NCBI GenBank assembly: GCA_034359265.1
Contig: CP136892.1
Coordinates: 14,060,501 to 14,124,500 of the forward strand
Reading direction: 5' to 3'
From: Canna indica
Lineage: Eukaryota; Streptophyta; Magnoliopsida; Zingiberales; Cannaceae
DNA length: 64,000 nt
A program made the position numbers and the translations under genes. Positions 31,972-43,642 of the stretch are shown piece by piece. The notes under the pieces were generated by a model. It was not told the DNA's origin. It was given only the letters and a program-made list of their open reading frames with translations, and did no database searches. Numbering within the stretch: position 1 is the first letter of the stretch; every line of letters starts with the position of its first letter.

Positions 31972-34140
31972 ATGCTGGTGAAAGACGATGTTGGCGATAA
32001 TGGTGACCCTGGTCCGTCTGGCAAAAAGCCGTCGGATCCTAGCTTCACTACTCAGGTTTGGATTCCCATACCTAAGAAGCCGCCAGATCTCAAAAGTTCA
32101 TCCTCCGCTGGAGGCAGCTCCCAAGATGGGCAGATCTCTCCCCGAGGTGGAAAAGAAGCGGCGGCGAAAAAGAATGGTGACTCTCTGGATGGAAGAAAAG
32201 GTATCAAAATACCTAGCTCTGGTCCAGTAAAGTCCTCCCTGAAAGATCAATTGCAGAGGCAAAGCAAAGATTCTACCTCTGATGCTACTAGACCAAAGTC
32301 GAATAGTCTTGGATCCTGGGCGGCCTTATTCAAGGAGGCCATCTCATACTCCTCTAGGGACAATAGCAAGCCTGCTGAATCGATAATAAAAACCATTCAA
32401 GAAGATTCAAGTGACGAAGTGACGATTGAGGATGATCTACTGGAGCTAGCTCGAATGAACTGGGTGAATTGCCTTTATGGTAAGTTCTTTGGAAGAACTC
32501 CCTCCGTAAAGTTAATTCAAAATGTTGTGCCCAGAATATGAAAATTAAAGTTTAGCTTGCAAGTGATTGATTTAGCTTCAAGTTTTTCTGCTTTAAATTT
32601 GTAAGTCATGAGGATTTGAATCATGTTCTATTGAATGGCCCATGGTTTCTTAATGGGCAAGTGTTATTAACAATCCCCTGGAAGCCGAATTTCCAACCAT
32701 TTGCTGAAAAAATAGACACAATTCCAATTTGGATGCAATTTCCTGGGTTGCCAGTGGAGTACCTGCACAAAGATATTAATTTCAAAATTGCTTCAACTAT
32801 TGGGCAGACAATTAAAGGTCTAAGAGCTAAGTATGCCAAGATTTGTATTCTTTGGAAACTCAATAGAAGTGTTCTTAATGGCTTATGGATAAGCAGTAAA
32901 GGAAGTAAGTTTTGGCAAGCAATTGCCTTTGAAAATAACCCAAAGCTATGCTTTGGATGTGGAAAGATGGGTCATACTATTGACAACTGCAATGAAATAA
33001 GTGTGAAGAACACTCAATCAAGAGAAGTTAACATGATTGTCAGCAAGGAAGAAGGATACCACAGCAAAACTGTTTCAGCCACCAATACAAGTACTGATAA
33101 TATTCACGGTCCTTAGCAGATCGTGAACAGAAAAAAAAGGAATGTTGGGGCCAGGAAAGAAAGCACATCAAAAGAGCAACAGCTGCAAAGGAACAGGAAT
33201 TAAAGGTTATGGACACTGATAAATCTGTGAATTCAGCTCAGTTTAAGACAGATGATTCCGAACAACACATGGGTTCTAGGATAGGGGCCTTCAACAGTCA
33301 ATCCAACAAGCAGAGTAATGTCAGAATTGATGATCAGAAGGGGACTCCCCAAAACAAAATTATAAGTAATAATAGAGAGCCAGTGATTCCTGCCGTTGGT
33401 TATTTTTCTACTGACAGAACTGAACCAGTTATGGTGCCTAGGGGTGTAATCGAGCCGAGCCAAGCCAAGCCGAGCCGAGCTTGCTTATGCTCAAGCTCTG
33501 CTCGTTTAAGAAATGTCGAGCTCGAGCTAGATCGAGCTTCAATATCCAGGCTCGAGATCGGCTCGAGCTCGACTCAAGTAACTCGAGCTCGGCTCGTTTA
33601 AGCTAGTTTAGGCTCGTTTATTTTTCTCAAGCATGACCGAGCTCGTTCAAGCTCGATTAAGCTCGGCTCGACTCGGGTTTATGCTCAACCCTATATGAAA
33701 TATTAATATTTATATAATTATATATAAATATATGAAGCTCGATTAGGCTCGCGAGCCGCTCGAGTCGAGTATTACTTAGCTTGAGCTCGAGTTTTCGTCG
33801 AGTCGATATTGAGTAGCTCACAAGCTGCTCGGCTCACTTACACCCCTAATGGTGTCTATTGATGTTGAGAAGAACATTGAGGAGTTCCACAAAAATGAGA
33901 GAATTATTTGAGATCACTGTAAGTGAGATAAAGGAAAAGGAAGGTCAAGTAGGTGAATCCAATTCTCTTGACATTACCATGAGTTCTCAAACTTCATATC
34001 AAAGGAGGAGGAAACCCTCATCTCAGCAGGTGTATACCGGAAAAAAAAGAAAAGACTCTAATGACCCCAAAGTCGTTAAACCTGATGGTGACCCTCAGCT
34101 AGGTGGAGAGGATGGAGAGGCTGTTATGTTATTAACATGA
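31972..34140 (+). pseudogene. L1 ORF1 (DUF4283-type nucleic-acid-binding, CCHC) with frameshift and MITE
   Basis: The first part (31972-32541) is a Ser/Lys-rich N-terminus ending in GKFFGRTPSVKLIQNVVPRI. After a frameshift near 32540-32610 the reading continues at 32616-33116 with LLNGPWFLNGQVLLTIPWKP and PIWMQFPGLPVEYL, typical of DUF4283, and a zinc knuckle CFGCGKMGHTIDNC. The C-terminal part is split by the MITE at 33439-33848 and resumes at 33859. ORF1 ends in TGA at 34138-34140, overlapping the ORF2 start ATG (34137) as ATGA. Confidence 0.8.
33439..33848. mobile_element. hAT MITE with GAGCTCG-rich body, TSD ATGGTGCC/ATGGTGTC
   Basis: The ends TAGGGGTGTAATCGAGCCGAGC and CGGCTCACTTACACCCCTA are inverted copies. 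An 8-bp duplication with one mismatch (ATGGTGCC at 33431-33438, ATGGTGTC at 33849-33856) flanks it. Both arms are full of CTCGAGCTCG-type palindromes. It is non-coding. Confidence 0.85.
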
Positions 34141-37100
34141 AAGTCCTCTCATGGAACATTAGGGGTGGTCTCAAGGAGGTGGCCTGGGATCATCTGGACA
34201 TCTTATTAAAGGATCATAAGCCTGATATAGTGGAAACACACCTGTGTGAGGAAAATTCTAAGAAATGTATTAACAAGTTTGGAAAGGATCGGGCGGGTGA
34301 TTTTGTAGCTAGTGAAGCCGGATCTGGTGGACTCATTTTGGTTTAGAAAACCAGTTTTTTGGATGTAAAAGTTTTGTTTAGCTATAACCAAGTTCTAAAT
34401 GCTCTTATCTTTCCCAAAAATGGTAGGCCTTGGCTTCTTAGTGGCTTATATACAAGTAACAGTCCAGGTAAAAGAAGAATACTTTGGAATTTCCTTAGTA
34501 AAATCAACTATGAAAACTTGCCTTGGCTCTTAATAGGAGACTTCAATTGTGTGGATAGAGAGGAGGATAAAAATGGAGACAATCCTTTTAAATGGGGTCA
34601 GTCTTTAAGAGACTTTAAAGATCTTCATAGCACAGCTGGGTTGGTAGACATCAGATTCTCTGGCAATCACTTCACCTGGTGTAACAACAGGAAAGGGATG
34701 AGGGGAATCCATGCTAGACTTGACAAGGCTCTAGTGAATTGGAATTGGATAAACTTGTATGGGTTTAATTCTGTAAAGCATTTAAGTAGGATTGCATTGG
34801 ATCACAGGCCAATTCTATTTGTTGTTGAAAATAAGAGAATAACAAGGACTCTGAAAAAGAACTTTGTGTTTGAGCACTATTTGTTAGAAAATGATGAGAT
34901 TGAGAATGTTATCAAGGAAACTTGGCCCCATGACAGAACTTCATCAATGAGTATGGAAGGTTTAAGTCTGAACTTGTCAAAGCTTGGTGAAAAAGTCTCA
35001 AATTGGGCAAAAAGGAACATCAGCCCCCTTGAGAAGGAGCTAAAGACTGCAAAGGAGGAACTTGAAACCTTGGAGAGACTTGATGAGATGAATAAGTGTG
35101 ATGATCAGGACTTCAATAAAATGAAATGCTTGTCTAATAAGATTATGGCTTTGAATAGACAAGTTCACCAGTGGTGGTCTAAGGCAAGAACTAAATGGAT
35201 GGAGAAAAATGACAAAAACATGAAATTCTTTCATAACCTTGCAAAATTTAAGAAGTGCAGAAATGCTATCTTTGGCATAAGAGTGAATGACACTTACAAG
35301 GAGGACTCAGCTGACATAGTCATGGAGTTTGCCAATTGGTATAAAAAGCTTTGGAGCAGGGAAACCAGTAATGATCACACTCATGAATGGACTATGGATT
35401 TCACTGAGGCTGAAATATGGGGAGCTGTTAATAGTCTGGGGAGGGGTAAAGCCCCAGGCCCAGATGGATTTAACGCAGAGTTTTATATCAGATACTGCAG
35501 TATCCTTAAGGACTCAATATTTAAAGCTTTCAGGGAGTTTGCTAATTCTGCAGTGATTCCTTCCTCTTGGGGATTGACTAACCTAGTCTTTGTGCCTAAA
35601 AAAGAAGGGCCTTCAATAATAACAGACTATAAGCCCATTGCTTTATGCAATGCCCTATATAAAATTCTTTCCAAGGTCATTGTCAATAGGCTTAAAGGAC
35701 ATATCAGTTTTTTGATCTCTAATGAGCAAAGTGCTTTCATAGAAGGGAGGAGAATTCAGGATAATATCATGGTCGCCAATGAAATAGTTAACATTGTTCA
35801 TAAATCAAAGAGGAAATGGCCATATGTTATCCTAAAGCTTGATCTAGAGAAAGCCTTTGACAAGGTCTCATGGAAGGCTGTAGACAAAATCACCAGTTTC
35901 ATGAAGTTCCCTGCCACTGTAAAAAGTTGGATGCAGGCTTGTCTAAGCTCTGCCAAGTTCAAATACTGCATTAATGGTGAGAAGTCTGAAGAGTTTTGTA
36001 GTTCTAAAGGAGTTAGACAAGGTGATCCTTTATCACCTTACATTTTCATTATTATGCAAGACCTCCTTTCAAGAATCCTCGAAAAGCAAGTGGAATTGGG
36101 GGCTATCAAATGTTTCAGGCATAAAGGAGTAAAGATCAGTCACTTATCATTTGCAGATGATATCCTGACAAGGTAGTAAAGAATTTTCAGAAAGTAGCCA
36201 AGAATTACCTGTGGAGCTCCAGTGCTATGAAGAGGGGATTTCATCTAATAAGCTGGAACAAAGTCATGATAAGGAAAAGTCAAGGAGGCCTTGGCATTAA
36301 GGATCTTGGAATCATGAAGCATTCTATTTATGCAAAGAAAATCCTTCCTTTTTAAAATAAAGAAAAGCAGCTATGGACAAGGATACTGGTAAGTGGATAT
36401 GATGATTATCATCCTTGGTTTGTCAGAAATACCATTAAGTTCTCCTGGTCCTTTAGATGCTTGCACAGTGCAATCCAAATGCTAAAAATGGGACTTAGAA
36501 AAAGAATTGGTGATAGTGTAGATACCAGTATCTGGAATGATCCATGGTTGGACAACATTCCCATTAATAAATGGCCTACATATGTCAATATGGACCTGCT
36601 TCAGGAATTCACTCATGTCAATCAACCGTTAGCTGGGAAAGAATGGAACCTAGAACTGATACTAGATTTATTTGGAGAATTCCATTACAATAATATCATT
36701 CAAATATATATTCCAAGGAAGATGCTCAAAGATAAATGGGTGTGGAGTTTAAGTAATGAGCTGAATTGCAAATCAGCTTACAATCACTTAACAAATGAAC
36801 AACTTACTGTGGGTACCCCGGAGTTTAATTGGAGCAGTATCTAGAAACTTAAAACTCTGCCAAGAGTAAAGAACTTCATTTGGAAACTTGCATGGGGCAG
36901 ATTGCCTACCTCCAGCTACTCATCAAAATTTGGTAAGATCACTCCCAGATATTGTTATGTATGTGGAGAGGGTGTGGATGACTCCAAGCACATTCTCTTG
37001 GAATGCTCATATGCAAAGGTATTCTGAGAGAAAATGGAACAGGAATGCAACACTAAATTTAAATACAAAGATTTGTGGAGCAAAGGAAAGTGGCTTATGG

Positions 37101-37790
37101 AAAATAGCACTAACAACTCCAAATTAGATTTATGGACCAGAGAATTGATAGCAGCTTCCTTCTGGCAGTTATGGAAAAACGGGAACTCCTGTTACTTTAA
37201 CAATAAGAAACTTGGAATCAATTCAATTTTCTGTAAAATGTTGGCTGATATTCAATGGAAAGCATCAACAGATAATAGAGCTGCTTGCTCTAATTGCCAA
37301 GTTAGCTATGAGGATATGCTCCAGAATTCCAGATGTTCACATAGAGCTGAAGCCAATCATTTCATTAGCTGTGATGCAACTTGGATAAAGGAGAACTCCA
37401 AGGCTGGTTATGGGTTTCATTATAAAGGATGAAGATGGTAAGCTAACAACTGAAGAGAGCAGTTATGATAATGCGATTTCCCATCTGGAGGTAGAAATTC
37501 AATCAATATGGAGGAGTTTGTTTAAAGCCAGTGATTTGAAATTGAAACATGTTATTGTGCAGTCTGATTGTAAACAGGCCATTGACTTCCTCAACAACAC
37601 AAACTCTCTCCACCATGGTACTTGCAGAACTTAGTGAAGGACATTACTGCTATTGGTAAAGGAATGATTTGTAATTGGAGGCATATCATGAGGGATAGTA
37701 ATCTGGAAGCACATTCTCTAGCAAAGAAGGGGTTTAATAAAGGTGCTTATATTTCCATTCCTGCAGATAATGTCTTTTAGTGTAAGTAGA
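34137..37790 (+). pseudogene. L1 ORF2: endonuclease, reverse transcriptase, RNase H; broken
   Basis: The endonuclease begins MKVLSWNIRGG (34137), with a stop at 34346. The reading resumes in a 605-codon open stretch (34359-36176) with GDFNCVDREEDKNG, HARLDKALVNWNW and DHRPILF of the endonuclease. The RT motifs KAPGPDGFNAEFY, DYKPIALCN, LKLDLEKAFDKVSW, KGVRQGDPLSPYIF and HLSFADD follow. The frame breaks right after FADD, and the next recognisable sequence (36190-36350) belongs to the distal ORF2 region, so part of the palm/thumb is deleted. Downstream are WNDPWLD (about 36535), RLP...CYVCGEGVDDSKHILLEC and RNase H sequence (VIVQSDCKQAIDFLN, then NLEAHSLAKKG) to about 37780. Inactive. Confidence 0.85.
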
Positions 37791-38074
37791 TATAATGTTG
37801 GATACTACAGTGGTGGCTTTTGCCCCAATGACTTTGTATTTCTTGAAGGAACTTCTAATAATATTGACCATGCTCATGAAGAATATATCCCTACTCATAA
37901 TGCTACTCATAATGCAGGCATGAGAAGTACGGCCAGTGGCCCTCTGCTCTCTGCTCCCTCCTCCCTCTTGTGGGTAGAGAGTGACTTCATTTGAGTGTGT
38001 TTTGTTTTTTTTTTTTAAAAAGGGTCTGTTTATAATGATACGCAGAAAGTCATTGAATTCACTCTTGATAAAAC

Positions 38075-39032
38075 CAAGGTTTAAAATACCGATACCGGTC
38101 ATCATCTCGGTGGATGACCGGCATCAGTACGTACCGATACCGTACCGTACCGACACACGGTACGGTCCGGTACGGAAATTGCATACCGGTCCCTTTTTTT
38201 TCTTTTTTTTAAATTTTGTTGTTAAAAATAACTCCAATAATACATCATTGATCAAGAAATGCTTAAAATTAATATTCAAATGTCAAATACATAAATGCAA
38301 TGTTTAAATAGCCGTTGGGTACTGTTTTGATATTGTATTAGGGTTTTTTATAGATACAAGAGAATCATTACATTGGAGTTTATATAGTCGTGTATATCCC
38401 CAAGATATGTACGAGTACAACGGACTAAGATCAACACCGTATGTTGGGATGTGTAGCGACTGATTTGCCCTAAGCGTCTTATGTTGCGCTATGCAGAGTT
38501 TTCGGCGGTCCGATTAGCGGGCGGGGGTCAAGGGGGTAGCGCCCCCTGCTAGGGGTGTGGGGGCGGAGCCCCCGAAGATTTTTTGGGCCCTTTGGGTTGT
38601 GGGCCTATGTCGGCCTATATAAATTCTAATGTAATGATTCTCTTATATCTATGAAAAACCCTAATACAGTATCGAACAATACCCAACGGCTCTTTTTAAG
38701 AGTTGTTGGATCATACCGGGCGGTATCGCCCGGTATGACAGCAAATACCGCTCGGTATTTGCTAAATACCAGAGCATACCGGGCGGTATTTACCGAGATA
38801 TCGGTATTTTCCAATACCTGATATGTTGCAACAGTACACAATGTCATACCGGGCGGTATAGCCCGGTATGATAGCAAATACCGCCCGGTATTTCATAAAT
38901 ACCGGGCATATCGGGCGGTATTTACCGAGATACCCAGTATTTACCTATACCGGGTATCTCGTATACCGGTTTTTTCAAAAACCGGTATATACCGAGCTTA
39001 CCGCCCAGTACGGTACGAGATTTAAAACCATG
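38075..39032. mobile_element. non-autonomous hAT element (CATGGTTT family) with nested insertion, TSD GATAAAAC
   Basis: The ends CAAGGTTTAAAATACCG and GATTTAAAACCATG are flanked by an exact 8-bp duplication GATAAAAC (38067-38074 and 39033-39040). Subterminal regions carry GGTACGG, CCGGTAT and GGGCGGTAT repeats, like the element at 10092. The AT-rich segment near 38216-38300 matches the inverted middle of that element (AATAACTCCAATA, TCAAATGTCAAATACAT). A 380-bp inverted-repeat insert interrupts the centre. Confidence 0.85.
38311..38690. mobile_element. nested 380-bp element with 76-bp inverted ends
   Basis: The left arm begins GCCGTTGGGTACTG and the right arm ends CAATACCCAACGGC. The arms are about 76 bp with roughly seven mismatches, including the shared core TGTATTAGGGTTTTT and AGAGAATCATTACATT. 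The centre (38505-38600) is G/C-rich with GGGGGCGGAGCCCCC and AGCGCCCCCTGCTAGGGG stems. The sister copy at 10092 lacks this block, which argues for an insertion. No target duplication could be fixed because the host sequence at the edge is itself palindromic. Confidence 0.6.
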
Positions 39033-39040
39033 GATAAAAC

Positions 39041-40284
39041 TATAAACCAAAATGACGAGTATTCCTGCTCTTCTGGTAATATGAGGTCAAATTAAACTTC
39101 AAGTCATTTTTGCCTTCGAGCTATAAAAATCCTTAAAAGCGAATCCTCTCCACCTTGGTAATTTAAAGCTTTATTCTTTGATACCTTGCTCTGTGGTCAA
39201 AGTGAATGAATGCAGTTTGCCCGGTGCATCCATATAGCTGACAGAACCAAAATCTGCAAGAACTTGGATGAATACACCAGTCTTCTCTTTCATCACACAC
39301 CATGAATTAATGGATATTGACTTCCAAGAGAAAAGGCCAACACAGACTAATCAACTGTATTTCTTATATATGACTGATATATCCCAAAGCACTGTGAAGA
39401 ACCTTTTGCGAGTGTACAATAGCTTTCTGCTGAAAATAAGGATGCAACACAACGAATGGTATGCTGACTGAATTCAGGCAGTACATATAATTGCAATCTT
39501 ATAGTTTTATACAAATATGGTCAGTGGTAAACAGATTTTGAAAAAATCAACAAGGGCTCACAATTTTGACATGTACTTCTAATTTTTGTGGCATGCCACA
39601 TGTTGATATTGACTAATCCACATGGACATGTCACATTAGCAGTTAACAGTGGGATGAGTGGTAAATTAATAGTAGATATAACTGATTAAAAAATCTTAAG
39701 CGTAGTGTCAAAATTGATAAAATAGAAACATTAAGGCAAATTTGTATAAAAACCCATTATTTTTTGTATATGGTGCTTCTACCAACATTCAAATGCATAA
39801 AAGCACATCGAAGTCAATCATCTTATAAAACTTTTCTTGTAATAGAAGAGCAATATGACAATCACACAGGACTCTTGAAATCCTTTCCATTTTAATCATT
39901 TAGCTTTATCCCATGGACAATGAATATCAAAATATACAAAAATTTTACTTACCAAAGTGTCTTGGACATCCATGAGTAGTCACTAGTCACTACCTCCTGA
40001 TTTGTCCTATATGATCAATAGAATTACATATCAAGATTGAATATATGAAATGTAAGTTCAGTAATTATAAGCTTCCATATCACAATCCGACATGAGTCAC
40101 TCATGGTATTATGTGAATGATTGCATGAAAAAACTTACCAAAAAAGCTTAAACCAAGATTTACAAGATAGGGGCAATATGTAGGAACTGGGATTTAAATT
40201 GTTTTGCTTCAGTCAAATAGGATACGCTTTCAATTTTATTTTAGATAACCACAAATCAGTAGATAGCATGAAATTTGTTCATAC
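39041..40284 (-). other. intergenic, with a possible stray exon near 39195-39350
   Basis: Mostly AT-rich. On the minus strand, about 39195-39340 encodes TGVFIQVLADFGSVSYMDAP followed by GKLHSFTLTTEQ. It has the composition of a real exon and ends next to a GTATCAAAG donor-like site. I do not recognise the protein, and no upstream exon could be chained to it. Confidence 0.3.
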
Positions 40285-40352
40285 CAACTGGCACAGATCG
40301 TGTGATGGTTCATACCAAGACCAGTGGTTAGTGATTACTACAACGCCTTCAT
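40285..40352 (-). pseudogene. possible 68-nt exon of an unrecognised minus-strand gene
   Basis: The minus strand has acceptor TTTATCTCAG, then codons for EGVVVITNHWSWYEPSHDLC and QL, then donor GTATGAAC. Only one frame is open. Splicing to the next acceptor-like site (after AAATCCCAG) would end the protein within nine codons. It may be the end of a short gene, a relic, or an alternative 3' exon. No function is assigned. Confidence 0.35.
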
Positions 40353-40985
40353 CTGAGATAAACAAATTAGCAATATGCATATGCAAATATATAGACAAAG
40401 AAGACTGATATAAATACATTGATAGACATTTTGAGGCAGACACCAACTTTTCTTTTTTAAGCTTCTAAACTAGAACTAATTAGTTAATTGGTATTTCAAA
40501 ATCATCAGCAATAAATAATATAACATGACCAAATATGCTTAATTCAATGCCAGTTCTAAGTCAGAAGTTTTAGAGAATAAAGTCTGGATACACAATGTTG
40601 CAAGACATGGATTTTTTTATAACAATATTAAAAGAAAAAGAAAAAAGAGGAAGTTCACCTAATATCAGTAAAACATTTTTCAGAAACAAAAGTAGATATA
40701 AGGAACATCAACACTGGTCTAAATGTTTTAAGCGTTAACAACATTCAGTAATTACAATAAAAAAAATCTCAAGAAATGACACAGCTAAGAGCCTTAACTT
40801 GATTCGGCAGAATATGACGAAAAGGTTTTTGGACGAGAGCTATTGTAACGAACAAAAAACATCCTTAGAAAACAAATAAACAAAGAAAAGCCCTTTAGGA
40901 AATAAAACACTCGACCTACCAGGAAAAACTTATCTGACAATCAAATCAAACCAAATTGACCACTGCTGCAGCACCTCCTGGAACT

Positions 40986-42410
40986 TCAGGATGATCTCTT
41001 CCCTCCCCTGGATGTCAGAAAGTTAATTGCCCACCGAGAAACTTGGGTGAGACTGAAGACTAATCCGAAGGCCACACGCCCATTCACAATCCCTTCCCGC
41101 AGGTTCCTTGCAGTTTTAGCTACTTTTGGTTCATGTGTTTCATTCTTCGGGGTGTTTTTCCCCTGCACCATTACTAAACAAGTGAAGATGGAGTGAAACA
41201 CATCATCCAATATCAACAAGTATCTTCACTTTTTATATCATTAGAGGAAAGGACAATGAACTAACTCGTTGGACTCATTGTAGTCGGATGACGCAACCTG
41301 TCCTCAGCTACACGAACTGCACGAGTAGAGCTTTTAACACCTTGAGTTATCTCCTGTCTACACAACCACATAAGTACATGTTAAATGGACGCACGTAGAT
41401 CTATTTCATAGAATACACACAGATTCAAGCTTTATTTATTGAGATTTAGATGCTTATCAAGGTCAATTATATCTCCCTGGAAAAACAACAAGAAAAACAA
41501 AAAAAATCCGCATTGAAACTTCCCAAATATGCTAATGAATCAATAAAACATATTTATTATAAAAATTTGTCTAATTTCAAGCACAGTTTCTAAATTGCTA
41601 ACCCCAAGTCACTAAGCTCCATGGTCAAGTCACTGATCTCCATGCCAGACAATCTAACTGCAGCCATAGTATCGGGAAGCTCGTCTGCCGTGACATCCAT
41701 CAGTTTTTCAAGTGACTCCGCAGCCTTCTTGAAAGCCTGTTCTACATTTGAAAGAAAAAAGCAATCCACAGCCCGTGCTCGAGCGGCATATTCGCTAGAA
41801 AAAAAATATATTTCGACAGAACACACGTACGAGAATCGTTGGAATCGCGGAGAATAATAGCCACGCCGCAGAAATTGCAGCCTGCAGGGAGATCATAAGC
41901 GAGATAGATTACAGTGAACGAGGAAAGATATCGATGTCAAAAGGCAAAATTATCTTTAAAGATGTCGATTTTCCAATGATTTATGAGTAAAAATATGAGA
42001 AATCGAGATGGGGGAGAGGATCGTACCGCGCATGCGGTGAAATTGAGGAGAAGAATGTGCCTTCGATCGAGGTTCCAACGGGAGAGCGGAGGGCACGGCG
42101 GAGGTCCAACGGCGACGGAGAGGGATGATGGATCATCGGCGAAGGAGGTAGTGGATGATACGGAGAGTGGACGGAGAGCTAGGGTAAAGAAGGTAGGACG
42201 GGGTTTAAAGGGCAAACCCTCTTTTGCCATGAGTAATCTGCTATCGACGATGTTGTTAATTGGAAGAAGGAAAGGGCGGTATGAAGCGACGGAAGAGGAG
42301 CAGGAGAACGAGGGAGGAAGAGGGCGGCATTTGACGATGGCAAAGGTAGGAGGAAGGAGCGACATGGTCGCTTCTGTAGTGGCCGGCGATAGAAGGGCGA
42401 AAGCTTGCAT
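40986..42410 (-). CDS. predicted plastid membrane protein, 282 aa, five exons
   Basis: Exons on the minus strand are 42027-42410, 41831-41881, 41603-41736, 41266-41357 and 40986-41173. All use GT-AG and stay in frame for 283 codons including stop. The first 70 residues are rich in Ser, Pro and Arg with few acidic residues, fitting a chloroplast transit peptide. A hydrophobic segment at about 117-145 (ILLLNFTACAAAISAAWLLF) is a likely membrane helix. It is followed by AFKKAAESLEKLMDV, then the highly plant-conserved MAAVRLSGMEISDLTMELSD and a QEITQGVKSSTRAVRVAEDR segment, probably helical. The C-terminus has TARNLREGIVNGR and ends NFLTSRGGKRSS. I recognise the motifs from uncharacterised plant proteins but know no function. 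The start ATG at 42410 is the first in frame; a second Met lies 15 codons later. Confidence 0.8.
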
Positions 42411-43476
42411 TTGGGCACTTTGTTATTAAATAAGAAACATTTTTTAGTTTTTATTTTAGTATTATGATTGATGGCGATGTTAATTTCTGAACTTCCAATA
42501 TATTCGTAAATTAGGGAGAAATTAACAAATTGTCCTATTTTTTATTTGAAACAATTGTATACTTAAAAATATTATATTTTTTTAAAAAAAATTAGTTTTA
42601 TAATATAGCCATTATAAGGCGGCATACACAAAGGCATGAGAATTATACGCACAATACGCATTTTACAAGACGTGAAAAGACACATAAAGTACTACAATCG
42701 ATGATCGAACCTCTAACTTATTGACAACATAATCGAATGTATAATCACTAAGCTATTAGTGAATTCATAATCTGGTTCGAGCTTTTTTGGATCGGTCCAC
42801 TAAGAGGATAAAACTCTTCCAATGATAATTTTCTCCGTTCACAAGACTCGAAATTAAGATCTTACTTAAGGGGAACAAGTGTCGACCCATTTGTACCAAC
42901 CACCGTTGGTACTCAGAAATGTTACATCATATGCAATCATATACTAGTACATAATTTTTAAAAAAAATAATCCTAAAATCCTTCTACTCGACATCGCATG
43001 CACGACGAACTCACTCGCTCTCTTTATTCCATCGTCCATCAGCCCTTTGGCATCCACCGTCGCCTCCCCCCCCCTTTTGTATTGTCATTAGGCTATCAAG
43101 CACCACTATGAGCACCCTCTTTGTCGTGCTGCCAATGCACGCACCCACCAACTCCACCAATGCTAGCACCATCGTTGCTTCCATTGCCCATTCTTTGTTT
43201 CTCCACATAGATCACAACTTTGCACAACGTTGTGTGCACATTCTTCTTCCCTCAACTTGTGCCACCAGCGATGGGAACACCCCTGCACACGCCTCGATCG
43301 TCACTTGATTATCCTCCATCATTGATAGGCTCAATAACTCACGCCATGTTCTGTTGCTATTGCTAACAGAGGTTAATTTGATTGGTCTCGTCATGGTCAT
43401 GGTAATTGCTCCCTTGTTCACCTCCTCTAACGAGAGATTTAGTAGTATTATTGGGCGCCTTGAGTGACCGCCAACT
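42411..43476. other. upstream region of the 282-aa gene and unassigned repeat-like sequence
   Basis: The first 200 bases are the likely promoter of the minus-strand gene; no clear TATA could be chosen. From about 42600 to 43476 the sequence looks like transposon debris without recognisable domains or terminal repeats. Confidence 0.35.
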
Positions 43477-43503
43477 TTAACATGTGGTGCGCCTATCCTA
43501 GCC
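43477..43503 (+). repeat. 27-bp direct repeat, copy 1 (partner at 63974-64000)
   Basis: TTAACATGTGGTGCGCC followed by TATCCTAGCC recurs at the right edge of the window with a single C/T difference. The two copies bracket the whole nested transposon block. Confidence 0.75.
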
Positions 43504-43642
43504 TCTTCAATGCAGTAGTCTTGAACTTCTATGGCTTGTCGTGTTGTTGATGGGCAATGAGCATGGGAGGATGACGCTAGAGTAATTCATGGAGCAAACG
43601 CTGTGGGTTCCTCTAGAGTCCCACATCTTCTACAAGCCATAC
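43504..43642 (+). other. host sequence left of the hAT insertion, joined to 46730-46858
   Basis: Removing the hAT element and one TSD rejoins this stretch to 46730-46858. The joined plus strand has an open frame of about 60 codons (starting MEQTLWVPLESHIFYKPYKA, then RELFKPYEAHKFF). It ends where element A inserted. I do not recognise it, and it may be chance. Confidence 0.35.

Larger units (their letters stand above)
31950..37990 (+). mobile_element. L1-clade LINE with RNase H domain, decayed, with a nested MITE
   Basis: The order is ORF1 with a CCHC knuckle, then ORF2 with endonuclease, reverse transcriptase, C-terminal Zn-binding region and RNase H. This is a plant L1 retrotransposon with an acquired RNase H domain. 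It is broken by stops, frameshifts, an internal deletion after the RT motif FADD and a 410-bp hAT MITE in ORF1. The 5' boundary is approximate and no clear target duplication was found. A T-run at about 38010 lies near the 3' limit; an obvious poly(A) tail is lacking. Confidence 0.82.

Noticed and set aside
41590..41826. Reading 41590-41826 as a separate gene starting at a GTG codon
   Set aside because: Splicing at 41831 and 41736 joins the conserved IPTIL and AFKKAAES in frame; the extra ORF sequence is intron 2.
42179..42429. ORFs on both strands over exon 1 of the 282-aa gene
   Set aside because: Alternative frames of the transit-peptide exon; only the frame that continues into exons 2-5 is kept.
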